A stretch of DNA of 64,000 nucleotides from Candidatus Methylomirabilis sp. (GTDB lineage Bacteria; Methylomirabilota; Methylomirabilia; Methylomirabilales; Methylomirabilaceae), in NCBI GenBank assembly GCA_002634395.1, contig NSJM01000002.1, positions 19,294 through 83,293 of the forward strand, written 5' to 3'. Positions 38,148-48,538 of this stretch are shown in pieces (within the stretch, counting starts at the first letter, position 1; every line of letters begins with the position of its first letter). The translations under genes and the position numbers were made by a program. A model generated the notes under the pieces. The model did not search any database. It was not told the DNA's origin and saw only the letters and a list, made by a program, of their open reading frames with translations.

Positions 38148-39248
38148 ATGAAGGTATCGGCCATCGGGGAGTTTGCCCTGATCGAACGGATCAGGAACAT
38201 TCTGCCCAAGCCGCACGATGCTTTATTTGGAATCGGTGACGACTGCGCCGCGTTGCGGCCCACACCAGGAAGAGATCTTCTGCTCACAACCGATCTGCTC
38301 GTCGATGGGATCGATTTCACTCGACAAACCACCACGCCTTTTCGCCTCGGGCGCAAGGCGATGGGAGTAAATCTGAGCGATATCGCCGCGATGGGGGGGT
38401 TGCCGCGTGCCGCGCTTGTCACGCTGGCAATCCCCGCTGAAGAAGAGATCGAGTTTGTCGATGAGCTGTATCGGGGCCTCCAGGAGGAAGGCGCGCGATT
38501 CGCGGTCGAGGTCATCGGCGGCGATCTTTCCGCCTCCACCGCCCTCATGATTAGCGTGACCCTGGTAGGCGAGGTGGAAACAGGACGGGCTGTCACCCGT
38601 TCCGGGGCAAGACCAGGGGAACGGATCTGGACTACAGGCCGGTTGGGTGCGGCAGCGGCAGGTCTCACGGCACTCAGAGCCGGCTGCCGCCTCCGGGATG
38701 ATCAGGTCGGAATTCCCTTTGAAGTCTCCGACTCTCTCCGGGAGACTTTCAGACAGACCATCGAACGACATCTCTGCCCGATTCCACGGATTATGGAGGG
38801 AAGGGCCCTTGCGCAGGCCGGAGCCGCATCAGCTATGATCGACCTGAGCGATGGGCTGGCTTCGGACCTGGCACATCTATGCCGAGAAAGCGGGGTCTCG
38901 GCAACAATCAGAGAGGATCAGGTCCCGATCGACCATGCGGCATCAGCCGTTGCGCAGCGCTTCGGTCACGAGCCGCTTGCCCTCGCGCTGCAGGGCGGAG
39001 AGGACTTCGAACTACTCTTTACGTCCTCGTGGGATCCCGCCGATATCGCTGCCATACTTCCTGATACGATCACTATCACAGCAATTGGGAAGATCGAGGA
39101 AGCAGGCTCAGGATGCCGACTCGAACGGCTGGATGGTAGCGCAGTTGCGCTGACCGGTGGTTACGATCATTTCAGGGGAACAGAGCGGCCAGCGATCAGC
39201 ACGCAGCCGTCAGCTACTAATGTGATCCGGAGGGCCACAAGCTATTAG
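38148..39248 (+). CDS. thiL: Thiamine-monophosphate kinase
   Basis: This 366-residue enzyme phosphorylates thiamine monophosphate to the diphosphate cofactor. It has GEFALIERI at the N-terminus, GIGDDCAALRP, TTDLLVDGIDFTRQ, MIDLSDGLASDLAHL and ALQGGEDFELLFT. The last ~20 residues (AISTQPSATNVIRRATSY) are atypical and overlap a dispersed repeat at 39204-39215, so the C-terminus may have been altered. It starts 30 nt after rsmA. Confidence 0.94.
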   Translation: MKVSAIGEFALIERIRNILPKPHDALFGIGDDCAALRPTPGRDLLLTTDLLVDGIDFTRQTTTPFRLGRKAMGVNLSDIAAMGGLPRAALVTLAIPAEEEIEFVDELYRGLQEEGARFAVEVIGGDLSASTALMISVTLVGEVETGRAVTRSGARPGERIWTTGRLGAAAAGLTALRAGCRLRDDQVGIPFEVSDSLRETFRQTIERHLCPIPRIMEGRALAQAGAASAMIDLSDGLASDLAHLCRESGVSATIREDQVPIDHAASAVAQRFGHEPLALALQGGEDFELLFTSSWDPADIAAILPDTITITAIGKIEEAGSGCRLERLDGSAVALTGGYDHFRGTERPAISTQPSATNVIRRATSY

Positions 39249-39294
39249 TCTGTACAAGCAAGAATGTTTTGAGGGTTTGTAAGGAGGGATAAAG

Positions 39295-39732
39295 ATGCGG
39301 ATGAGGATATTTCACGGCCTTTGGGCGCTCGGATCTATTGTCGGCGCAGGCTTCAGGGGGGTTGTCACGATCATGGCCTTTACCGAAGGCCGACTGATGC
39401 GACAGTTCAGCCTTTCGAGGCGGGCCATCGCCTTCTCCTGTATTGTGTTGACGGGCCTGACCGTTGGCTCGACCTTGACACTACTTAACCTGATTCGGGG
39501 CCAATATTACCTGACCCGCATGCAATATCTGGAGCGCGAAAACCGCGCGATGACCTCGCTCTTACAAGGGCAGGCCGAGCAGCTGGATAAACTCAAACTC
39601 GAAATGACCAAGTTAAAGGAGTTCGAAGAGAGCGTGCGGCAGGTTACCGGTCTCGGCGTCGCGTTCGAGCCTCCGACAAGCGAGTCCGAATCCTCTAGCA
39701 GACGCGGGTCCTCAAGGGGCGGTCGGCCGTGA
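39295..39732 (+). CDS. Membrane-anchored coiled-coil protein of unknown function
   Basis: The 145-residue product has a hydrophobic segment at about 42-62 (AIAFSCIVLTGLTVGSTLTL), a coiled coil at 75-118 (ERENRAMTSLLQGQAEQLDK) and a Ser/Arg-rich disordered tail. This layout resembles the membrane anchor of some M23 peptidoglycan peptidases, but no peptidase domain is attached. It is preceded by AAGGAGGG and ends 5 nt before the convergent eno stop. Confidence 0.55.
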   Translation: MRMRIFHGLWALGSIVGAGFRGVVTIMAFTEGRLMRQFSLSRRAIAFSCIVLTGLTVGSTLTLLNLIRGQYYLTRMQYLERENRAMTSLLQGQAEQLDKLKLEMTKLKEFEESVRQVTGLGVAFEPPTSESESSSRRGSSRGGRP

Positions 39733-39737
39733 CTATT

Positions 39738-42280
<2,543 letters not shown>

Positions 42281-42491
42281 CCTGATGTCCCCTGCTCTCG
42301 CTTGGTCACTAGCGCCTATGGCGACACGCCGAACGCTACGAGGCTACGCACTGCCATCACTTCACCAACAACAGCGCATCAAAACCGCTCGAATATTATC
42401 ACGCCCACGGCTCCATGACCAGATGAAACACGTCCGGTCACTATCAAGAACTCTACTTTCCACTTGATACAAAAAGCCATGAGATCATCAT

Positions 42492-42762
42492 ATGATTTCG
42501 CAAGCGGGGGAGGGCTCGCCTTATCACGTGTTGCGGCACTCCATGGTGACCCACGTACCCGATGGCGGCTCCGACATCCGTAAGGTCCAAGAGTTGCTTG
42601 ACCATCGGGACGTGAGGACAACAATGATCTATGATCTATACGCAGGTCCTGAATCGGGGTGGACTGGGGATCAGCAGCACTGATCGCCTCCGGGGTGGCC
42701 AGGATAGACCGCCGAAGCTGGCCACGTTTGTCGGCCAGAATAGTCTTGACCGGTTGGGGTAA
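42492..42762 (+). pseudogene. C-terminal relic of a tyrosine recombinase (integron-integrase-like)
   Basis: The frame reads [20 protein letters not shown] and then [20 protein letters not shown], with the catalytic HxxR, His and nucleophilic Tyr of tyrosine recombinases. After a tandem 7-bp duplication (GATCTAT at 42626-42632 and 42633-42639) the expected [10 protein letters not shown] and a tail to TAA 42762 continue in the next frame. The N-terminal two thirds are missing. The [10 protein letters not shown] ending is typical of integron integrases and close relatives. Confidence 0.75.
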
Positions 42763-42929
42763 GTGTGGGATATATCGAATAAATTCGTCGTTGAGTAGTG
42801 GAGTCGTCTTGGGAGATAGACCATCGGCCTGTATCGTTCTCTACAGCAGCCCACACAGTTCGATTATAGGAAGTCTGGGTCGATTCGGCGGATGCATTAA
42901 TGACTTTGTAAGACATTAAGAGAGTTGCA
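42763..42929. other. Gap between recombinase relic and MNT gene
   Basis: No gene, attachment site or cassette repeat could be recognised. Confidence 0.4.
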
Positions 42930-43325
42930 GTGCCGGCTTGCAGAGAATTCAACGTAAAGAGACTGGACCTTTTCGGGTCGCTCGCTCGCGAGGCGGGAAC
43001 TGCTGGAAGCGATGTCGATCTCCTCGTTGAGTTCGAGGAGCCCGCTCTGCACCCCTCCAAGAGATTCTTCGGACTGCTCCATTATCTCGAAGATACCTTG
43101 GGGCGCAAGATTGACCTGCTCACGGTCAGCGGTCTCAGAAATCCCTATTTCCGCCGCAGGGTTCTCAAGGAGAGGATGAACTCCTCAAGTACCTCTACGA
43201 TATCAGAGAAGCTGCGTCGGCCATTCTCCGGTTCGTCCGTGGAAAAACGTTTGACGAATATGAGCAGGATGAATTACTCCGGAGTGGTGTTGAGTGAAAG
43301 TTCGAGATTCTTGAAGAAGCGCTGA
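42930..43325 (+). pseudogene. MNT-type nucleotidyltransferase (MntA-like), C-terminus shifted
   Basis: From GTG 42930 the product reads VKRLDLFGSLAREAGTAGSD followed by VDLLVEF, the nucleotidyltransferase motif GSxxR...SDxDLLV, and later LGRKIDLLTVSGLRNP. Past about residue 82 the frame turns into low-complexity Ser/Thr codons, while the plausible HepT continuation lies in another frame. MntA-type antitoxins AMPylate the HEPN toxin. The N-terminus also seems slightly short. Confidence 0.6.
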
Positions 43326-43330
43326 ATAGA
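43172..43330 (+). pseudogene. HepT-like HEPN toxin relic
   Basis: In the frame of 43175 the sequence reads DELLKYLYDIREAASAILRF, then VRGKTFDEYEQDELLRSGVE, a TGA at 43295-43297, and KFEILEEALNR. Intact HepT proteins have an Arg at the TGA site (VERKFEI), so CGA to TGA is likely. No start codon exists in this frame, so the toxin is dead twice over. Confidence 0.6.
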
Positions 43331-43564
43331 AAGAACGTTCTGCACACACCTGCGTTGGGGGATATGGTGGACAAGCGTGTGAATCGAAACGAGAATCACA
43401 CGGAAGTATTCGCGCTGTACCCGCATACTATGCCGTCAGTATATTCAGTAGTTGAACGAGGGGGGAAGCCTTTTCTATCCGATCGGAACAAGAGCCTGTC
43501 ATGCGCCTCCGGGTGAGGGTACGCTCATCCGGCAGACCGCTGACTAACAAGAGAGGAGGACATC

Positions 43565-43732
43565 ATGGCACGAAAGGATTGCCCGGATTGCGAGGGTGGG
43601 AAGTGTCATCGGTGTGGAGGCGATGGAAAGACCGTTCCGACGCCAGAGCATCCACAAGGCATTACGTGTCCAAACTGCGGCGGTAACGGTAATTGCCAAC
43701 GGTGCAGTGGCGCAGGATATCTCATGGAATGA
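43565..43732 (+). CDS. Small zinc-knuckle protein A (55 residues)
   Basis: A strong ribosome-binding site (AGAGGAGGAC) precedes the ATG at 43565. The product has two nearly identical modules: CPDCEGGKCHRCGGDG and CPNCGGNGNCQRCSGAG, i.e. C-x2-C-x4-C-x2-C-G-G twice. These resemble the CxxCxGxG repeats of the DnaJ central domain, reduced to a minimal two-site zinc protein. Its stop overlaps the next start (ATGA). Function unknown; zinc binding is inferred. Confidence 0.65.
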   Translation: MARKDCPDCEGGKCHRCGGDGKTVPTPEHPQGITCPNCGGNGNCQRCSGAGYLME

Positions 43733-43977
43733 CAACACGCGAAAGATGTCCGGATTGCCAAGGCTCGGGCCACCCAATCTGTAAGAAATGCAACGGTGAG
43801 GCGAAAATCAATTGTATTCGGTGCGGAGGCAGCACCCGGATCCCTATGCCAACGCGACTGGGGTACTCGCCATGCCCAGACTGCGATTCGTTTGGCAACA
43901 TGAGATGCCCGTTTTGCGTCAACGGCAAAACTACCTCTATATGTGGACGTTGCGACGGACACGGCCAGCTCAGCTAG
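43729..43977 (+). CDS. Small zinc-knuckle protein B (82 residues)
   Basis: Translationally coupled to protein A. It has four CxxC groups with glycine-rich flanks: CPDCQGSGHPICKKCNG, then NCIRCGG, then CPDCDSFGNMRCPFCVNG and ICGRCDGHG. About ten cysteines in 82 residues suggest two or three bound zinc ions in a DnaJ-like zinc domain without the J domain. I recognise no family. The upstream in-frame TTG-type starts lie inside gene A and have no ribosome-binding site. Confidence 0.65.
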   Translation: MTTRERCPDCQGSGHPICKKCNGEAKINCIRCGGSTRIPMPTRLGYSPCPDCDSFGNMRCPFCVNGKTTSICGRCDGHGQLS

Positions 43978-44157
43978 CCGACTCACGCTTATGAGCCTGT
44001 CTATCAACCTCTTGCGGATCGCGTGGCGAGCATACGATCGCCAGGTGTTAGAGGTGACGTCGCAGATAGTTATCGTCTGCCACCACCCGCAGGGCTGGGT
44101 AGCATACCCCTCTGTGTCAATATGAGTGAGACACCTGCCCCCCTTTAAATTATTAGT
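43978..44157. other. Gap before the insertion sequence
   Basis: Nothing recognisable; no terminator is evident after the zinc-knuckle pair. Confidence 0.3.
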
Positions 44158-44182
44158 GGCTCTTCTCCCAAACGAGTGGGTA
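44158..44182 (+). repeat. Left terminal inverted repeat of the insertion sequence
   Basis: 25 bp, a perfect inverse match to 45509-45533. Confidence 0.93.
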
Positions 44183-44269
44183 GAAAGTAGGCTGTGAATC
44201 GTCGAACATGGGCTCCGGACAAGAGTGTTCTGGGTTTAAAGTGATGCGAAAAGGTGGTACGTTTTACGG

Positions 44270-45495
44270 ATGCGAAAAAAGAAGAGCCTTACAGATACCT
44301 ATCGGTTCCCTGGATTCCGTCCCGACTCGCAGGTGCGAGGATGCTGTGGTGATCCGAGGGCCCGGATTCTTCGGCTCGTACGACGGGGAAAAAAACGGGT
44401 TGCGGCGCCTGCGGGCGATCGCATCGGACGTTTTACGATCGCAAGACGCGTCACATTCGGGATCTGTCATGTGGAGATACTCGCGTCTATCTGGAGGTCG
44501 AAATCCGGCGTGTCCTGTGCCAGAGCTGTGGCGCGGTGAGGCAGGAGCGCCCATCGTGGATCGCCGACAATCCCTTGTACGCGAAGCGGTTTGCCTTCTT
44601 TGTGGGACGGCGCTGTCGAGCCTCTCCCCTGAAGGACGTGGCCAACGCGCTTCATCTGAACTGGAAGACGGTCAAGGCGCTGGACACGCAGTATATGCGC
44701 GAGCAACTCCGGCGGATCGGGGTCCCCGGGCCGCGGGTCATTGGGATCGATGAAGTGTCGATCAAGAAAGGGCACACGTACCGGATTGTGGTGAGCGATC
44801 TGGTGCGTCATCGGCCCATCTGGTTTGGAGGCAAGGACCGGTCGGAAGCAAGCATGGACCGATTCTATCAGTGGCTGGGGCCGACGAAGAGCCGGAAGAT
44901 TCGACTGGCCGTGATGGACATGTGGAAGGCCTTTCGCACCTCCACGTTGAAACCCGATCACGCCCCGAAGACGGCCATCCTCTTCGACAAGTTCCATATC
45001 CTGCGTCACCTGGGCGAGGCCCTGGACAAGGTGCGCAAGAGCGAATATGCCCGGCTCACCGGGGAGGACCGCCGGTTCATCAAGGGACAAAAGTATACGC
45101 TGCTCTCCCATCGGGAGAACCTCACGCTCGACGGGCGACGGGCCTTGAGCACCTTGCTGGTCGCCAACAAGCGGTTGAACACCGCGTACCTGCTCAAGGA
45201 GTCCTTCGGGCAACTGTGGGACTACCAGAGGGAGGGCTGGGCCCGGCGGTTCTTCGAGAACTGGCGGGCCTCCCTCAAGTGGCAACGCCTCAAGCCCTAC
45301 GAGCAGTTCGCCAAGATGATCGAGCGGCACTGGGATGGGATCGCCGCCTACTGTCAACCCGAGAACAAGGTGGCATTAGGCTTTGTCGAGGGACTCAATA
45401 ACAAGATCCGTGTTCTACAACGACGTGCTTATGGCCTACGCGATGAGGAGTATCTGCGCTTGAAAATCCTCACGTGCATGCTCCCGGAGATCTAG
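44270..45495 (+). CDS. ISL3-type transposase, apparently produced by a -1 frameshift
   Basis: The first frame starts at ATG 44270 (MRKKKSLTDTYRFPGFRPDS) and runs to RRGKK. At A7 (44389-44395; codons GGA AAA AAA) a -1 slip continues as TGCGACGRSHRTFYDRKTRH, giving a zinc ribbon CxxC that pairs with CQSCG further on. The long frame (44536-45495, 319 residues if started internally at GTG) holds the DDE domain: VIGIDEVSIKKGHTY, LAVMDMWKAF and the C-terminal ENKVALGFVEGLNNKIR with the glutamate. Without the shift the zinc ribbon and transposase core are separated. Confidence 0.75.
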
Positions 45496-45508
45496 AAGCC
45501 TAACAATT

Positions 45509-45533
45509 TACCCACTCGTTTGGGAGAAGAGCC
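45509..45533 (-). repeat. Right terminal inverted repeat of the insertion sequence
   Basis: 25 bp, complementary to 44158-44182; the transposase stop is 14 nt before it. Confidence 0.93.
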
Positions 45534-45853
45534 AAAAAACCAACTGCGCCGTGAAAACATCAGACCACAACAGAACTCCGCCATACATTTTTATTCTCAG
45601 GGGTCCCTGGGGCGAGCGGCTCGATTAGGGATGTTCCTTAAAAAAAGGCCTCAATTATCAGCAATCAGCCGTCAGCTTCAGATAAAGCGGAGGGGCGTAT
45701 CGGAGGAGCTGATAGCTGACCGCTAAAAGCTGATCGCTTGCGCAGCATTACATTTTCGTGGGCCGTGGTGCGACAGCGCCTCATGGGGTGTTGCTCTGGA
45801 ATTCAAAAAACATTTTTAAGAGGCACAGATTTGGTGCTACACAGGAGGACACT
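45534..45853. repeat. Gene-free stretch with GCTGA-type dispersed repeat
   Basis: Between the insertion sequence and the cupin gene there is no gene. At 45657-45741 TCAGC and GCTGA units recur (TCAGCAATCAGCCGTCAGCT on one side, GCTGATAGCTGACCGCT on the other), forming an imperfect inverted repeat. The 12-mer CAGCCGTCAGCT recurs at the end of thiL (39204-39215). Confidence 0.5.
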
Positions 45854-46270
45854 ATGAAGCGAACGGGTTTACTGCTTACCTTGGCTTTGACGGTTGGAAT
45901 CGCGCTGGGAGTGATCGGGACTCAGGCTTTGAATGCTCAGCAGGCACCGATGAAACGGACCGTGCTCATCAAGACGGATCTGGCAGGAATTGAAGGGAAA
46001 GAGGCTGTGCTGGCCTTGGTGGAGTTTGCACCTGGAGCGACCATCGAGCCCCACTATCACCCTGGAGAAGAGCTGGCCTACCTCCTTGAAGGCACGATTA
46101 GCTTCGAAGCCAAGGGAAAGCCGCCCGTCACTTTCAAGCCCGGCGATACGTTCCATCAGCCACCGAAACAGGTGCATAGTGTGAAGAACTTCAGTTCGAC
46201 GGCTCCAGCCAAGGCCTTGGCGTTCACCATTTCGGAGAAGGGCCAGCCGCTTACCGTCCCTGTGAAGTAG
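45854..46270 (+). CDS. Secreted or periplasmic cupin-domain protein
   Basis: The 138-residue product from ATG 45854 (with AGGAGG upstream) has a signal peptide or anchor (TGLLLTLALTVGIALGVIG) followed by a single cupin_2 barrel: PGATIEPHYHPGEELAYLLEG and PGDTFHQPPKQVHSVKN supply the metal-binding His/Glu set. Small cupins of this kind are often assigned to stress or sensing roles; no substrate can be inferred. Confidence 0.8.
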   Translation: MKRTGLLLTLALTVGIALGVIGTQALNAQQAPMKRTVLIKTDLAGIEGKEAVLALVEFAPGATIEPHYHPGEELAYLLEGTISFEAKGKPPVTFKPGDTFHQPPKQVHSVKNFSSTAPAKALAFTISEKGQPLTVPVK

Positions 46271-46336
46271 CCGCGGCTAGCTGAGCAACACCCCAAGCGG
46301 CCGCGGCCGCACCACGGCCGATGGAAACCCCTTCAA

Positions 46337-46400
46337 TCCCCCTACGAAAGGGGGAGGCACGGAGGCCTATCGGGAATGTCCCCCATTTTAGAAAGGGGGA
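46337..46400. repeat. Two adjacent hairpin repeats after the cupin gene
   Basis: TCCCCCT-acgaa-AGGGGGA (46337-46355) and TCCCCC...GGGGGA (46379-46400). They resemble dispersed intergenic palindromes and could also stop transcription. Confidence 0.55.
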
Positions 46401-46439
46401 TAGGGGGGCTCGTCTGAAGCTGACACCTGTAGCTGAAGT

Positions 46440-46516
46440 TGGTGGCGGTGACTGGACTCGAACCAGTGACGCCGCGGATATGAGCCGCGTGCTCTGACCG
46501 ACTGAGCTACACCGCC
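46440..46516 (-). tRNA. tRNA-Met (anticodon CAT), elongator type
   Basis: 77 nt including an encoded CCA. Acceptor GGCGGTG/CACCGCC, anticodon loop CTCATAT on stem CGCGG/CCGCG, T-arm GGTTCGAGTCC. The paired first base pair argues against an initiator tRNA; a tRNA-Ile2 with modified CAT cannot be fully excluded. Confidence 0.88.
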
Positions 46517-46522
46517 GTTATC

Positions 46523-46550
46523 GTAGGGGCACGTTGCAACGTGCCCCTAC
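46523..46550. repeat. Perfect 28-bp palindrome next to tRNA-Met
   Basis: A self-complementary sequence of 14 + 14 bp beginning GTAGGGGCACGTTG, 7 bp from the 5' end of the tRNA. It could fold as a cruciform or an RNA hairpin. Confidence 0.8.
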
Positions 46551-46573
46551 AGTGCAAACCGCATCTACCTATC

Positions 46574-46882
46574 TCAGAGCAGCTTGGCCATCACCTTGGC
46601 ATCCCAGTCTTGCGCAAGTTCGCTCAGTTCCTGGGCCAGTCGTCGCCCCTCTTCGTCCGTCGTCCAGAGGTGGTTCCATGCGTCGAGATCCGCATAGGCG
46701 GAGAACTCCCAGAGCGCAAGGTACTGAGGACGATGCCCCATGTAGAGGTCGCGGGAGAAAAGACCAACGAGCTTAAACTGCGGGAGGAGCTTTGCGAAGT
46801 GGTTGGCAAACCGCTGATACGCTTCAGCTACCTGCCTCCCTTTAATCCCTGGTTTCTGGTCAAACTCAATCATATAGAACAT
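46574..46882 (-). CDS. Small dimeric alpha/beta-barrel protein (NIPSNAP-like)
   Basis: The 102-residue protein starts MFYMIEFDQKPGIKG and continues HRPQYLALWEFSAYADLDAW, the pattern of ferredoxin-like alpha/beta-barrel monooxygenase or NIPSNAP-type domains. Function unknown. It is a single leftward gene upstream of tRNA-Met. Confidence 0.6.
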   Translation of the reverse strand: MFYMIEFDQKPGIKGRQVAEAYQRFANHFAKLLPQFKLVGLFSRDLYMGHRPQYLALWEFSAYADLDAWNHLWTTDEEGRRLAQELSELAQDWDAKVMAKLL

Positions 46883-47030
46883 CGCCTATCCCTCCACGCG
46901 GAATCCTTGATCACAGTATTACGTACCCCTCTTGCGCCATATCCCCTCTATTGACGCCAGCGTACTTTGCCATGTGTCCACCGAGATGTCAAACATTTTT
47001 CCGGGCCTCCCAAGAACCCTCATTGCACGG

Positions 47031-48527
47031 TTAGATATTCGTCGGGACCGACTCGCCGGCGGAACCGGTAAGCGCCTTCTCGGAGGCCTCGCTGAGGGCC
47101 TTGACGTACCGGCGATCTGTGGTGAAGACCCGGTAGCGGGCCACCTTGGGCGGGATATCGCGAAATAGCTCCATAAGGGGTCTTGGCGATACCTCGCCTG
47201 TCGCCGGATTGTACATGAAGATCTGCTTGCTCCCTTCGGCCAGAGGGTTGATGGGACGGGGATCGAGCGCGGCCATGTCCACCTTGAACTCGATTCTATG
47301 CAGGCGCTTGGACAGGTGGCGGCGAATCGCCTCCTCCAGATGTGTGGCAGTCCGAAACTGGACCATCCGCTGCGACTCTTCGATGGTGGAGACAAAGTCA
47401 TAGGCCATCTTCCACTTGACCTTCCGACCCGAGATCTTCCCCCATTCCGCTCCCAGCGCCCACTCATGCGGATCCTTTGAGCCGGCCCACTCGCGGACCC
47501 GCTCGAGCAGGAACCAATCGGTCAGCTCCAGGTATCGGTCCAGCGCTTTGTATGGATTGTACGGGGCGATTCTCGCCATCGTCCCCTTGAAGATCTCCTG
47601 TATGTGCAGGTCGATAGCCCGGGTCGTCCGGTGATGGTAGACGTTCACGTAAAGAGCGATCTTCGCGTTCAGGAACCGCATCAGGGCCGACTCTCCGGCT
47701 TTGTGCAGGGTCAGCCCCTGCGGCGTGAAAAACGTGTACAGCAGCAGCCGCTCGATATCCACCATGTCAAGCGAGAAGCCGGTCATATAGGCGTCTCGCT
47801 GGACGTAATCGAGGTTATCTACGGTGTAGATCCCGGAGAAGAGCGGACGGAGCGCCAGCAGCCAGTCCGGACACTTAGCCATGAGGCCTGTCCTGAGTTG
47901 AGCCGAGGAGCCGGCCTCCGGCTTTTTGATCAGAAAGGCGATCTGTTCGGGGTCGAGCCGCTCATTCGGCAGAAACGGCCCGCTCGGACTTCGGCGGATT
48001 GCTTTGATGATCCCCCCTAGTCTCTTCGTGATGATGGCCATACCCAGGATTTCGTGGTTCAGCCGCTCGCCGCCGACGTGAAACTGCTGCAGGAAGTGGT
48101 CGTCGAAAAAATGCCCGAAGGGACCGTGTCCCACGTCGTGGAGCAACCCGGCAAGTCTCAGAAGCTCTTCGATGAACGGCTCCGACGGTAGCGCCTCCCC
48201 GAATGTCTCCTTCAGGCTGGGATAGAGGTGTCGAGCGAATTTGCCGGCCATGTGCATGGTCCCCAGGACATGCTGGAACCGACTGTGTTCGCCGGAAGGA
48301 TAGACCCACCAGGTACTCTGCAGTTGGTGAATGCGGCGCAACCGTTGGACCCAGGGGTTATCAATGACCTCTTTCTCGGTCCGTTCCGATCGGTCACCCA
48401 TCGGGACGGTGAAGAGGATATAGCGGTGGATCGGGTCTGCCAGCAATGCCACCCCTTCGTAGGGTGACGTGAGTGGCGGTCCCCCGCTCCCAATCACTTG
48501 CGGTGTGGTGACGCGCGATGCAACCAT
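47031..48527 (-). CDS. HD-domain phosphohydrolase (dNTPase-like, COG1078)
   Basis: This 498-residue protein has the metal-binding HD set: QRLRRIHQLQSTWWVYPSGE with HSRFQHVLGTMHMAG, LLHDVGHGPFGHFFDDHF, and a later D in VDNLDYVQRDAYMTG. This arrangement is that of the SAMHD1/dGTPase-like COG1078 proteins, which hydrolyse deoxynucleoside triphosphates or related phosphates. It lies 11 nt after the upstream helicase gene in the same direction, suggesting an operon. Confidence 0.85.
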   Translation of the reverse strand: MVASRVTTPQVIGSGGPPLTSPYEGVALLADPIHRYILFTVPMGDRSERTEKEVIDNPWVQRLRRIHQLQSTWWVYPSGEHSRFQHVLGTMHMAGKFARHLYPSLKETFGEALPSEPFIEELLRLAGLLHDVGHGPFGHFFDDHFLQQFHVGGERLNHEILGMAIITKRLGGIIKAIRRSPSGPFLPNERLDPEQIAFLIKKPEAGSSAQLRTGLMAKCPDWLLALRPLFSGIYTVDNLDYVQRDAYMTGFSLDMVDIERLLLYTFFTPQGLTLHKAGESALMRFLNAKIALYVNVYHHRTTRAIDLHIQEIFKGTMARIAPYNPYKALDRYLELTDWFLLERVREWAGSKDPHEWALGAEWGKISGRKVKWKMAYDFVSTIEESQRMVQFRTATHLEEAIRRHLSKRLHRIEFKVDMAALDPRPINPLAEGSKQIFMYNPATGEVSPRPLMELFRDIPPKVARYRVFTTDRRYVKALSEASEKALTGSAGESVPTNI

Positions 48528-48538
48528 CGATTATCCCT

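Larger units (their letters stand above)
44158..45533 (+). mobile_element. ISL3-family-like insertion sequence, 1376 bp
   Basis: The element is bounded by perfect 25-bp terminal inverted repeats beginning GGCTCTTCTCCCAAACGAG. It encodes one transposase in two overlapping frames. The flanking 8-mers (TTATTAGT left, AAAAAACC right) do not match, so no target duplication is seen. Confidence 0.9.

Noticed and set aside
42640..42929. attI/attC recombination site next to the integrase relic
   Set aside because: No core site with convincing paired arms was found; without the integrase N-terminus the integron assignment itself is tentative.
43295..43297. In-frame TGA in the HepT-like frame as a selenocysteine codon, given the tRNA-Sec in this window
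   Set aside because: Relatives have Arg here (CGA to TGA fits one change), the frame has no start codon, and no SECIS-like hairpin directly follows.
43172..43977. CRISPR-like array suspected from repeated TGCCGNTGT-type units in the Cys-rich ORFs
   Set aside because: The repetition comes from CxxC codons in two coding frames; no spacer/repeat periodicity exists.
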